A stretch of 64,000 nucleotides of DNA from Neckera pumila (lineage: Eukaryota > Streptophyta > Bryopsida > Hypnales > Neckeraceae). The first letter of the stretch is position 1; each line of letters starts with the position of its first letter. The position numbers and the translations under genes are program-made. This document shows, in pieces, positions 13,135 to 25,500 of the stretch. The notes beneath the pieces were generated by a model, which ran no database searches, had not been told where the DNA came from, and saw nothing but the letters and a program-made list of their open reading frames with translations. The stretch is taken from positions 10,244,520 to 10,308,519 of the forward strand of contig OZ018409.1 of the NCBI GenBank assembly GCA_963969595.1. Reading direction: 5' to 3'.

Positions 13135-13562
13135 CGCGTCGCTCGTGGTAACACCCGCAAAGGAAAGTCCACGACAAAACACACTTGCGCACTGAGAGAA
13201 AGATTTCAAGAAAAAGGGGGCTCAAACTGGTATAAGAGAAAATCAGAAGGCGCAAATGAGATGCCTTGTGAAAGACCCGAGAACGGCGCGAGAGAGCGAT
13301 AAGCGCGATGGCGATGTGCAGAGAAGGGGAGCCCAGTGGCGAATACTTGGAAAGTGCAGAAGAGCCGCCCCGATTAGGGTTTATCACCAAACCCTAATGA
13401 CGAGAATCTGCATCCATCCTCTGGATCTCATCCAAGAAGGTGGATGAATTGTGATTCGGATGTCATCTTCCAGCCACGTCATGTAATCCTATCCTGCGGG
13501 CTGAGAAGGGAACAGCATCTAAGCTTAAAATTTGAATAAGAATTTGAGCATGGTTTCTATTG

Positions 13563-14312
13563 TTAACCCTGGAACTCCGCGGACGTCATTCCGTGGCGTT
13601 CTGATGACAATACTGTTGAGCCAAGAGTTCAAAAGTTCAAAAGCATTTTTTCATCCTTCTTTTCCTTGTTGACCTTTCACATTGGGTTATGAAGAGTATC
13701 CAATTAAGTTTGTACTCTTTCCAATTTTTGTCTTCACAGAAACAAGAAGCTATTAAAAAAAACGGATCACAAAATATGCTGTTTTAGAGTATTTTGAAAA
13801 GTTGTTACTCCTTGTTTTAAATCTGAAATTTCTCCACAAAAATGATATTTTTTGAGTTTTAATCAAACTAACAAAATGAAGATCATCTACTCAAGTTTCA
13901 CCTCCAATTTGAATTTTGAAAAAATTCCTAATATTGCATATTTTATTGCAATTTGAACATTGGATGTATGTTCAATGTCCATTATTTTCTAATTATGGAA
14001 TGACACGGAAATTGAGTTTACATCATGATATTTGCCATTGTGATATACACTTATGGTGAAATTTTCAGATTTTTTAAAATATTTTTCTATTTAATATGAT
14101 TTTTCTTCACTTTTTCTTAAAAAATTCTTAAAAAAATTAATTTTCCACAAAAAAATCTAAATTTCTTCTGAAGTAAAGAAGACATGTACTTTCATCTCTG
14201 AAAAATAAAAATAAAAATTTTCATACATATCTAATTGCAAAATGGTAGCAAATTGAGTGATGGACAATGAGGTTTGAAATCAATGGTCATGGGTTTGTCA
14301 TTTAGGGGTTAA
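13563..14312. mobile_element. Possible TTAA-flanked element, 750 bp
   Basis: It begins TTAACCCTGGAAC and ends GTCATTTAGGGGTTAA, so both ends carry TTAA plus a partial match to the family end CCCCTAAAGGACC. The left end is only weakly similar, and the pairing of the two ends is tentative. Confidence 0.35.
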
Positions 14313-15423
14313 ACTATAAAAAATTGTTGAGTCTTGATGGTAGTCAAAAGAATTCTATATTCTCTTGAAAAGCAATTTTTGGACACTATATAAATAAATT
14401 ATGAATTTTCAAAGTTATAGAAATAGATGTATCTGGAATCATCCCAGGCTCTCATGTATGGAGGCTAAATTCTTAAGGAAAGAATCTATATAGGATAATT
14501 TTGCAACAAACAAGTCACAATTAGGTGTAATTACCTTGAGGAAGTAAGATATTACCGAATTGCGATGCTCATCTAACTACAATAAGAATAATATGTCTTC
14601 AAGATTTTAGAATCAAAATAAATAATACTTTTAGACATTTAGGTTTGTAAAGAAGTATGTTGCTGGATATGTTGGCACTTGGTTTTGATAGATGGAATAG
14701 CAAAATGAATCTAATCCAAAGATTTCTTAAATTATTTCCAAAAGTTTATTACAACAAATACAAATTAATTCTATTAGAGTATGCTACACTATTCATTTAA
14801 CATTGCAAGTCTTTACTAGGAATTGTATAATTCAATATTGACTCAGAGAAGAAGAGAGCAGTTTCTTTGAATAGAAGTCAATAAAACAAATTTGTTATAG
14901 TGGAAAAATGCAATATAAAAAAATTATTGAATCTTATTCTAATCAAATTAACTTGCATAATACCACTATTAATGCCTAGTAAATCATATCTTTAGGCCGA
15001 CAAACCTTAAAAAATTATCAATTAATATCCAAAATCTTGACTACTAGAAAACATGGAACTATTCTCAATAAAATCAATACAAAAGCAAAACACATATGAA
15101 TAGATATCATGTCTATCTAATGGTGTAAATAGTGATGATACAAGTATTAAACCTAGACCATCAAATATAGCTACAGTAGATATATTAACCTCTTGCAACC
15201 ATGTTCTAATGTAATGAAGTGTTCAAATTTACAAAATAAAACCCATTATTATAGTGTGCTTACAAATTCTACACTCATTTGCTTAATTAAATATTTTTTG
15301 TAAAATATTTTTTGTCAAAAAATGCAGAGATCCTATTTTTACCATAGATCCTTTATTTATTTTCAGAATTATTATATGTCAAGTTTGCTAGCAAACTACA
15401 ACATATAAAGATTAACCCATTAG

Positions 15424-16359
15424 TTAACCCCTAAAGGACTAGCATGCATTTTTTGACTCTATAGCAATCTGGGCAAGTACGTGTGACTAGAGATTTCCAT
15501 ATTTTTGGCCCAAATTTTTAATAAAAGGTGGGAACAAGGAATATCTTTCATATGCACTAAAATTCATGACATTTAGAAATATGAGTCAAAAGTTATGGCC
15601 TAATATGTTATTTTCTTTTGTAAATGGGCAATCTGGGCAGATAAAAAAAATCACTTTTTTCATAAACAAAATTTGAAATTGTTTTTTCAGAGTTGTAACT
15701 ATGTGGAAAGCTTTGAATCATTCCGTTTTGATTAAGGAATCAAAAGTTATGAGGATTTTTTGTTTGCGAGCAGTAATGAATTTTCTATTCTAAAACAAAC
15801 TTTGAAGTCCTTATCTTACTCAATTATCAATATTATTAGAAAAAAATAAAATCATAGGATGTAGATGGTTTATTACAACGTTGCAAGTATTGGGATTGAC
15901 TTCTTTCAATTCCATAATTAAGTTCTTAACAATTTAGTATTTTTAATCAATCTCTACTATTGTCAACTTACTATTTTTTTCCTATATGTTGTACAATTCC
16001 AAATGATCTGAAAATTTTCAAGCATGTGGCCAAATTATTTAGGAAAAAGAATCCAAAGAAGCACCAACATTGTAGACACTTTTTCATAGAAAAGTGAGCT
16101 TGTGAAGTGCAGCTGCTTTGTTTTTCACACTCCAGGGCCCAAAAAATGATTTCAATGAATTTGGATGCTCATATCTTGCAATCTATGCAGTGGAAATTCT
16201 TGAAATTCTTACTAAATGTTTTCAAATCAGCATACTATAAGATCCTACTATTATATGTATCAAAAATATTTTTTTATCAAAAATTTGGTACTTGTACTAA
16301 AAATGGCAATTTTTGAGCATTTTTCAGTGAAAACATAGTCATGGAACTTTTGGAGTTAA
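15424..16359. mobile_element. TTAA-family nonautonomous element, 936 bp
   Basis: Begins TTAACCCCTAAAGGAC and ends CTTTTGGAGTTAA. The interior shares blocks with 28453-29385 (opposite orientation): the GGGCA(G)-containing part near one end, the AAAAGTTATG blocks, and a CATAGTCAAGGAA-like block at the other. No coding capacity. The TTAA flanks and CCC start fit piggyBac- or Kolobok-type transposition. Confidence 0.6.
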
Positions 16360-17324
16360 CAATCTAAATATTCATTTGTAATAACTCAAGTAAATACAAT
16401 CAATGTGAGGGCTTGAATATTCAACACAACATCTGCATAATAATTGAATTAATTTTGGATGAATGTGGTTTAATTAGAGTGAAATTCAGATCAAAATTGG
16501 ATGGCAATTACACCATTGAGATAGTATGAAAAGAGTGTGAATCACATTGTATTGATTTTATCTATAATATTGTGAACTTTTGTGTGCTCCTTAGAAATTT
16601 GCATAATTTTCAAACTAGAGCAAGTGTATTTAGTATATATTGTAAAGCACACCACTTCAACAATTAACTTGAATACTAAATATTCAATACATATTATTAG
16701 GTACAAATCCCAAATCACTTGGTTTTTATTATAAATTATCAGACATTTATTCATATCCACTATAGAGTCTAAATTTGATATGGATATTAAAGGCATTACT
16801 CACTACCTTCATATATGTAGCATAGATAGTTGAATTACCTTCCACAAAAATTGTAAAATTTTGTATTTTTGTGACATTTCAAAAATAGCATCTTAAAAGC
16901 TTAAAATACACCACTTTTTGAACTTTTCTATTGAATTTCTTTGATGTAAGTCAAACAAATACATCAATTATATGGTGAATGATATTTGTCACTACTACTT
17001 CTATTTTTCTTTAAAAATTTATACTATATAAAGCATTTTTGTAATTTCTATGATTTTTGCAAAGAAATTTCTTAGAAAATCATACAAATTGAACTTGATG
17101 CTTTTAATTACAACTCAGTAAGATAAAATTTTAGACATACATTACTAAATAATATAAATATCAAATTTTTGAAATGTGTGTTTTAACGTAGAAATCTAAT
17201 GAAGTTTGACTAAGCCCCAACATCAAGTGTCTTTTAATCCCTCAATTTTTTTTTAAATTTTTTTAATTTTTGCTTGTAATTTTGTATTAAAATATCATTT
17301 AATTAAATTTCAAGAATTTGGTCA

Positions 17325-17901
17325 TTAACCCTTTCAGGACCAAGAGTACAGATTTTGAACAATGAATGAACAAAAACACGTCCCAAACTCATCGAAATGC
17401 ATTTTTTCATCCATCAATTTTTTTGGAAGATTCTTATATTAGTTATTTAACATTTGTGCGGATCAAATGATGAAGATTTTGCTTTGCAAATATTCTATAA
17501 TTCAAAAAGGTATTGGGAGGTCTAGCATCAAAAAGTAATTTTTTTAGTTCAAAAAATGAACCTTCAAATATGACTTGAATAATAAAATCAAATAAAAATC
17601 TTCAAAAATTACCATAATTAGAATTCAATATTTTGAACTTATAGGAAAAAAAATCTTTTAAAAATCATAATTATTCAATCTACAATTGATTTTATAAAGA
17701 GTTTCCAACTTCTAGCTTCAAATTTTATTGAAATTATTACTATATATTTTTGTTGATCTAACCATATGGATGTGATCTATAAATAACATTTTACAATTAT
17801 TAGTTGAGAGTTAGCATTAAAATATTCTTCTAAGTTGCATTTTATAATAGATCTTTTCAATTTTAGAAATTTGGACACTCCTTCAGTCCTTTAGGGGTTA
17901 A
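17325..17901. mobile_element. TTAA-flanked element with family-like ends, 577 bp
   Basis: Begins TTAACCCTTTCAGGACC and ends AGTCCTTTAGGGGTTAA, an inverted repeat that resembles the family end, with TTAA on both sides. The interior differs from the roughly 930-bp members, so it may be a separate subfamily that shares ends. Confidence 0.5.
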
Positions 17902-18739
17902 ATAATGTTGTCTTTTCTAGATTCAAGTATTACATTGGATGAATGAGAAATTAGTTGGACCAAATGGTGCCTTGAAGCCTTGCATTTATTGTCCAAAGTA
18001 TGGACATCAGAGCACTTCAGGCTTAAGGATTAACCATTCAATATTTGTTATGAAAGAAAAATAGTTTTCAATAAATAAAAAATTAAAAAAGTGAAGTTCA
18101 AAGTATCAATAGCTTCAATGTAGTTGGATGATGAATTTTCAATCCATGAAGGTAGAACCGCCCATTACCAACCACTACCCCATTGTCATTCAATAGGGTT
18201 TCTTAAATGCAAGAGAGGCTAGCACTCATTTCCAACCATTAAGTCTTGGTTTCCAACCATCAATTCCACCATTCTTGTCTCGACACATATTTTGGTTTGG
18301 AGTGCCAAATGAATAAGAAGTAGTATCTTAAATGATCAAAATTGAAAGACTATACATTGGACATAGTTTTGACACAACTTTTTGCTTTAAAAATTCATAG
18401 TCATTTCAGTTCAAGCAATAAAATTACCAATTTTTTTGCAATCCCCGTCTTTTCTATAGGTGCACCTTTGAAAATATTTGTTTTGCCTTGCACTACTCTA
18501 GATCATGCCGGAATTGCTTATTTGATTGGTTATGGGTGGTTCTACCTTAACTCTAAGATTGCTTGAAGCACTGCAGTGACTATACCATTAGTGAGAATTC
18601 GGGCCCTCTAAAGGGCCGCAAGTTCCTATGAGTTCTCCAAAGCTTTGCACGGTCCCCAACTGCTGAAACTGCACCACTGCACCAAGGTGACATGGCCAAA
18701 CTTTGTCCACATCAGATTTTCCCCCAAAAAAATTCTTAA

Positions 18740-18900
18740 AATGAAATTTGAAAAAATAAATAAATATTATTATTTTATTTTTTAAATATACTTTTCTGAC
18801 AACCCATACCACTGTTCACAACATGGGGATAGATTGGAGAACAAGCCTGAAACGGCCCTTTTTTAGCCCCAAATCCCTTCTAAAGTTTTAAAAATCCAAA
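18740..18900. repeat. Dispersed repeat, related in reverse to 45530-45660
   Basis: The order TTTTTAAATA, TTTCTGACAACCC, CTGTTCA, GAACAAGCCTGAAACGGCCCTT matches the reverse complement of 45530-45660 with scattered differences. The ends of the element were not found. Confidence 0.5.
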
Positions 18901-20274
18901 ACATTAAATAATTTAATGCTAATGCAACCAACCGTATACCATACCGTAACTTACATGAAGGTCTGATTCTTCACTTAGGTGCCAAATTGGAATTTTCACG
19001 TCAAATTTTTAGGGATCTATGTCACCTCACACAAATCATAAGATGACACGTGGCACTTTTTAATTACAAAAATGACTTAATTTATGTTGAATCTAACCTT
19101 TTTGTAGGGCTGTACACAACAAGTTCAACAAAATTTCCATATCACATCTTGAGGGCCTAAACTAACAAGAATGTCACACATGTCACTTTTTCTCTTTTTT
19201 TTGTTTAGTTTTTTGTGAGCAAAACTGTTGGTAGGTATAACTTAATATGCTTTGAGCATCCTCAATCCTAACTCAATCCAAATGGTAAATTGGCCCACAC
19301 GGTATATTTTTAACTTTTGAATGGTGTATAATTAGAATTTGAAATTTGTATCATTAGAAGCGGACCCGAAAGCACTTTGTGTAGATGCAAAAAATTCAAA
19401 TTTGGACATTGGACCCCTTTTAGAATGTCAATGGCCAAATTCTTGCCTAAAATATACTCCCTCTATTTGTGAGAATCTATGGTCATTTTTAGAAACACCT
19501 ATTTTAAGTACTTTGAAAATTTGTAGTTTATTCACATGGTGCCCCCAAAATGCATTTTAAGAAAATTCAGAATCCCATTTTGACCACCAACATGACTCCA
19601 CAAAAAGTTTTTCAATATCATAGTGGGAACTATGCTAAATTGTTTAACTGTGTGATTTAACCCTTAAGTGGTTTCGAAGACACATTGTGTCCTCCGGATC
19701 CATATTTGATATGTATTTGCCAAGTTCCATGAAGTATTGGCCAAAAATGTAAACTACAAAATTAAAGGTGCAATACTCATTGATTTTCATATGTATTTAG
19801 AAAAATATGGAAATGCTCGTTGTTGAAATGAGATGTTGTCGAACATGCCATAGTGTATGTTTCTAGAGAAATACGTGTACTGAAGACACAACTTCACAAT
19901 GTTTACAAAATTAGTAACATGTTTGATGTAGCAAGAAAGTGTATAGTTCAATAGAAGATTTCAATGCGCATTCAACAAAAAATAAATAAAAATTAAATGG
20001 AAAGTAAACCACACATGCAAGGATGTGTACATTGCACTTACTTTTATGTACAGATGCATTGAAAGACACCCAAAACCACTTAGGGTTAAGGTGTAGTTAC
20101 CTTAAGGTCCATTCCCACCTAGATTTTGGTAACATTGGTTCTTAAAAGATAAGATTAGTGCAAGAAGACAAGAAGGCCTCTTTTCTTTTTATAGAAATGC
20201 ATTTATTGCATAGGTTTGGTAAAAATGTAGTCATTGAAAGTTGTGCAGCGTTCACGTATGCGGTACTTCCTATA

Positions 20275-20455
20275 TGCAGAATTTTATTAAAATGGTGGAA
20301 TTCCGTGTGCCATTTTGACCATCTAGGACTGGTATAGATTTTAGAATGGCCATTTTGAACCATCTAGGATAGGTATAGATTTCAAAATGGCCATTTTGAA
20401 CTATAAAAATGCCAAAGTTCAAGAATGCCGCCATTTTAATGAAATTCGCCATCTA
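20275..20455. repeat. Inverted/tandem repeat around an AAAATGG motif
   Basis: The left part reads ATTTTATTAAAATGGTGGAATTC and the right part is its approximate reverse complement (GCCGCCATTTTAATGAAATTC). Between them an approximately 45-bp unit (GGCCATTTTGAACCATCTAGGA type) is repeated. A related inverted repeat lies at 37911-38042 inside the transporter gene, so this is probably a small MITE family. Confidence 0.5.
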
Positions 20456-22518
20456 TGCGGTTTTCCAATCACAGAGCCAGAAGCTACAGTGTACTGAATT
20501 TCAATGAAGCTCCCAAGCCAATATTGTTGAATGGAGTATCCTATCAACAATTTTCAACAAAAAACTTCGACAATCAATCATCTTACAATGAATCTAAGTA
20601 TAGAAGATTTTCCATTTAAATAATAATAAATCATAAAAAAAACCCAAAAAAAAACATGCAAGGATTGTGAGTCTCAGGCCATTCAAATTGATGATCAACG
20701 AGAGACTTTGAAGTCAATTAAGCATTAGAAAAATTTTGAACCCTCAAAGAGACCTCAAAAATTGACATGCAAAGCTATTTATTGAAAGCTAGAGATGCTA
20801 GCCCAAGTACACAAATGTGTCCCAAATTGTGTCGCTATCTTGTATGAATTTCATCAAGTATCCATGACCTATTTAAAATTAAAAATTCATTTATAGTACC
20901 AAGGACTTGAACGACAAAAGATACCTAATGTCTTATTGTTCAGTAAGATACAATTCATTGTATAGACATCATGAGCATTAAGTACCTTACAAGTGAGTGT
21001 GTGTGTGCTAATGCTTGCATCTGTTAGAAATTGTTATCACGAATCAAGAAATGCGAAACCTTCTCCACTGAACTTCGCAATCTGCACACTTGAAGAGCCG
21101 ATTACAAGACGTCGATAGGCCTCTTCACTCAGCCAATTTCATAAACACAATTCAAATCAAAACACCTCCAAACTGCGTTTCTCACTCAATAACTTATGTT
21201 GCGTAAACACCACAAGTTTGAATTTCTCACTCCCAACAGGATCTGTGAGCTCCTCTTTGTCGCCAGTCTTAAGTGAGCAGTACTATGTAATGTGGCGCCC
21301 ACTGCGCATATAGATGAAGAACGCACAACAGTTTCTGAAATCCATGTTTTCAGAAGATACAGAAGCATTAATTACCAACGACTTTGGTAGTGGTGGGCCA
21401 AAGCTTACAAATGATTTAATAGTCTTAATATCGCTCTTGCCTCCATGCCACATCACACGCCATGGACACAAACTAGTGAAATTAGGTTGCCCCACACTAA
21501 TTTTTCGACAGTCCACACTACAGAAATATTCACTGCTTTTGTACAATGAAGCAATCAATTCTGAACCATGTATATATCTTAGATTTGTGCACCAGTTCAA
21601 GACTTGGTTCAGAGAGTGGCATGCACCTCCATGTGGAACAAGCATTGATCCATGAGATAGTAATATGCATTAAGTCATAATCAGTAGTCTAGTTGACTTA
21701 ATGGATGTATATCCAGACTCAAATCATATAAAATATCCATTATTAGACTACTGTATAACCAGAGAAGAATGCAATTCTCAATAAAATAAATGTCACAAAA
21801 AACTTAGTTTATGATACTTCTAGGGAACTGTACAACTCAGTCAGTGTGTCTTGCATTGAAATGAATTTGTTTTTTATACCATCTAATGTACACTAAAGTA
21901 AATGAAAAAGTTCACACTACATAAAAGTTCACTCACAGTACAATTTAAAGTCTTATGTAATTAATGAGGTATTACAGATGTTGTTGTACGTACTGATGTC
22001 ACATCTGGAGTAAAGTATAGAGTTTTGCCAAGTGTTGGGTGGAAAAAGTTTAAAATTATTCCGATTGTTAGTCAAATAAAGTAAGGTAGACAAGCCCATT
22101 GTGGTCAGATGACCCATAGTGGATACCTAATGACCCCATGACAGTTTTTTTGGCCACAATCAATGTCTAACCTGACACCAATGGAGTGATTAGTGACCTC
22201 ATTAGGAACACTTACTTTTTCAGTGTAAATCATTGTAGGAAGTGACTTTTTATGGCCTTCTACATTAGAAATTATTGTGACCACTTTAGGTGATTAAGAA
22301 GAGCATATTGGATACACTTTTTGTTGGTTATGGGATAGGCTACTGACTCTTTTGGACAGATTACTTCAGAAATTCAGAACTAATTCATACTTGGTCCAAA
22401 AAATATAATTTCAAATGTCCTCACTCTCTCTCACACTTGTCTTCATGTGGAAAAACATTTGAAAATTTTCAGCAACGACATGAGGGTAGACTCCTAATTC
22501 TGACCACAATGGGCTGGT

Positions 22519-25500
22519 TTACCTTATAGAGTTTGGCCAATTGTGTGTCCAAAGTGTGTATTCATCGCTCAAAGACTCCTTTATAAGGACATAAGCTCCT
22601 CCAATACTTGCAACAATCATAAGGAGGACACCAAGTACAATACAACCCTGCAAAGACATCAATTAACAAATTAATTCCAATTAGCAATCTAGCATTGTTC
22701 ATAACATTCTTGAGCAATTTGGATGAGTCACCCTTGAGGTAGCAACAATCTTAACTATGACTTTAAGGCAATATAGCACGATTATTATTATTAAATTATA
22801 AATGTTTAATCTAATCCTATTATATCTGGATACCATATGAAAAAGTTATGAATATTCAAAATAGGAAATCTTAGAGCTCAATATCTTTATTCTAGGGTAT
22901 TACTAGGCTTGCTAAAAAATGTTCATGTTAAAGTCAAAGAAAAAAAAATGAAGTAAATGGATTATACTACATATATATGTGTATCTGTATGCAACAATAA
23001 TTAACCTTTTAGCATTTTCAATTCCAGTTATTACAGAACAAATTAACTACTGTTTAAGCTCTTTACAGGTGTTTGACAATATTCATATTTCATCCCACTT
23101 ATCATTGAAATCATTTGATAACGGTGGGGTGGTAGAAGGTAGAACAACCCATGTGGGATACATAAATTTGAATTTGTAGTTTCTCAAGCACTCGTAGTTT
23201 AGTCAGAAACAAAGAATTGTGTTAAAAGTAGAATTTTAGACCTCATTTTGGCATAGTAAAATAACTTTTCTCAAAAAACTTTGAACTTAAAAAAGTTTTT
23301 AAATAAACATAAGTTTTATTTGTTGATTTGTATGTTTGGTCCTAAAATTAACAAAGAAAATGAAACAAAATATAGTGTACTACCACTATCCTGGTACCTA
23401 AGCTTACATTAATTTTTTGAGGATGAATTTTGTGGATGAGGACTCCAGGGAAGGAAAGGCAGCCTCTTTGAAGGCTACTGAATGTTATGTGATAGATCTA
23501 AGTTTATAGTGGTGACTGGAACTTGCTTCTTAGTCTTAGTCAGTCACACTGTTTTCAAAGTGCAGGACATACATTAAAAATAAAAAATCTGTGCAAGCTG
23601 ATTAACATACCCAATTGAACCACCAATCTTTTGTCCATCTCTCTGTTTCAGTTCTTAAGTTCAACCATATAATACAAGGCAGCTGCAATCAAACCAAATT
23701 CCGAATATCAGTGTTAAACATGATCAGATAGGCAATGCGAAAAATGTTATCAATGCCACATGAGAGTATCATTTCTAAAGGCAAGATAGCAAAAAATTTG
23801 ATTGATACGAACTCAAAGAAAGTATCGGAAAGTGTTCCAGGTAGAATCGGACTCACAACGATGGCTGTTGGAGCAATCGCGAACCCTCCGAAGAACCCGA
23901 GCAGGGGAGCAAAAAAGGGGAAAATCATAGCGAGAACTGTTGTAAGAACTGCACCTCACAGACAGAAATCTCAGTCTCAGTGACGATTGTCAATGCTAGA
24001 CCTCAGTTTGGTACAAAGCTTAGGCCATGCCACAAAGCTCTCAATTGCTAGCATGCTTTTCATGAATTTCTTCCCAAGAAAATTTTAGCACGTACTAGTT
24101 TTATGGCAAAAAAACCCAACCAGAGCTAAAGAATGTTAGGTTGAAAGGAAACAACTGTGTTCTTTTACCTATGTAAAGAGGTCTGATGAGGAATGGAATA
24201 CTCCTCTTGATAAATGGAAAACTTCCCTTGAACATTGGTTCAATCGAGGTTTTGTACCGGATTTCTAATAGTTTGAATACTGGCATCCCAAAGATCTGCA
24301 AACAATGACATGTTACTTGGTTCATTAAAAAAACTACACCATATGACCTATCATAGGTTAGTAATGAGATTATTAGCATCAAACACTAGATAATACATCA
24401 AATACTAGATAGATCCATTAGCATCAAACTCTTTGTTAACACTAAGTAATTCTCTCCAATAAAGTTGGATTCATTTTCTACCAATTGATTTTTTTTCAAA
24501 GCACAAGCTTTGAAGTAACTGTAAACTGTGGATGCAACAACAACCATTTAGAGCTAGTTTCTCCATGGTAAGTTGAAAGGTCAAATACTCATATAACTGA
24601 GTCACTAGTGCAAAACACTAGTTTTAATGACATGCTCAAATGACATTTTTTTCAAAAATGTCGTTTCAATCATGCCATTGAAAATTTGGTAGATTTTAGA
24701 AGAATTATTGATCCTAGAATGTTTGTTTCAATTAAAGATGAGATTAATGTCATTTGGTGCAACAAATTTGGTAGATTTTAGAAGAAAACATTGTCCCATA
24801 ACAATTGTCATGGGGAAGACAAGTAATAGAAATAAATGACACTAGTAGGATATTCCCAAACATAAAAATTTCTTTTCCAATATATGAGTGAAGAAAGGTA
24901 CATATGTTTAGATTGCATAGAATTTGGAAAGTAAAATCTAAATTTTTTCAAAATTTAGGAAAGTAAAATCAACAAATTTGGAAGATGTTGAAAAGTAAAA
25001 TCTATACCTTTTGAAGATTTTGAGAATTGAAAATCTACATTTTTTAAAATTTTGGAAAGTGAAATCTACATTTTTTGAAGAATGTAGAAAGTAAAATCTA
25101 CATATCTAGATATTTTGAAAAGTGAAATCTACTTATTTGATAGATTTTGAAGAACTAAAATGTACACTACAAGTATGTTGAAGTGACATCTAAAAAATGA
25201 CATTTTAAATGACATTTGGATGTCATTTCAACCACCTTTAACACAGAATTAGGCATTTTTGCACTTGGGGAGTGCGACATTGCACTTGGCTTTTACACCA
25301 TCCAAAACAATCAGTTTGAAATGTTGAGGGGGGGGGCAAAATTTCAATAACATCAATCATTGTTTGTAAGGAAAATTGTTCAGTGAATATTTGTCAAATC
25401 CTCCATACTTTATAATGACTTTATGAAAACCTTTTACACTTTCACCTCCACACTTTTTAGAAGGCATGTTACTATGCACTTCACATTCAAGCACATCTAC

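Larger units (their letters stand above)
13135..22518. other. 9.4-kb gene-free AT-rich region with nested short transposons
   Basis: The first few hundred bases upstream of 13134 are GC-richer and should hold the EBP1 promoter. The rest is strongly AT-rich with no supported gene; all ORFs are short and domain-free. It contains TTAA-flanked elements (13563-14312 tentative, 15424-16359, 17325-17901), a repeat shared with 45530-45660 (about 18740-18900) and a short repeat at about 20275-20455 that recurs in an intron at 37911-38042. Confidence 0.5.

Noticed and set aside
21283..21655. Overlapping ORFs of about 115-120 codons on opposite strands
   Set aside because: Neither shows a recognisable domain or signal, and no splice partners were found; treated as chance ORFs in a slightly GC-richer patch.
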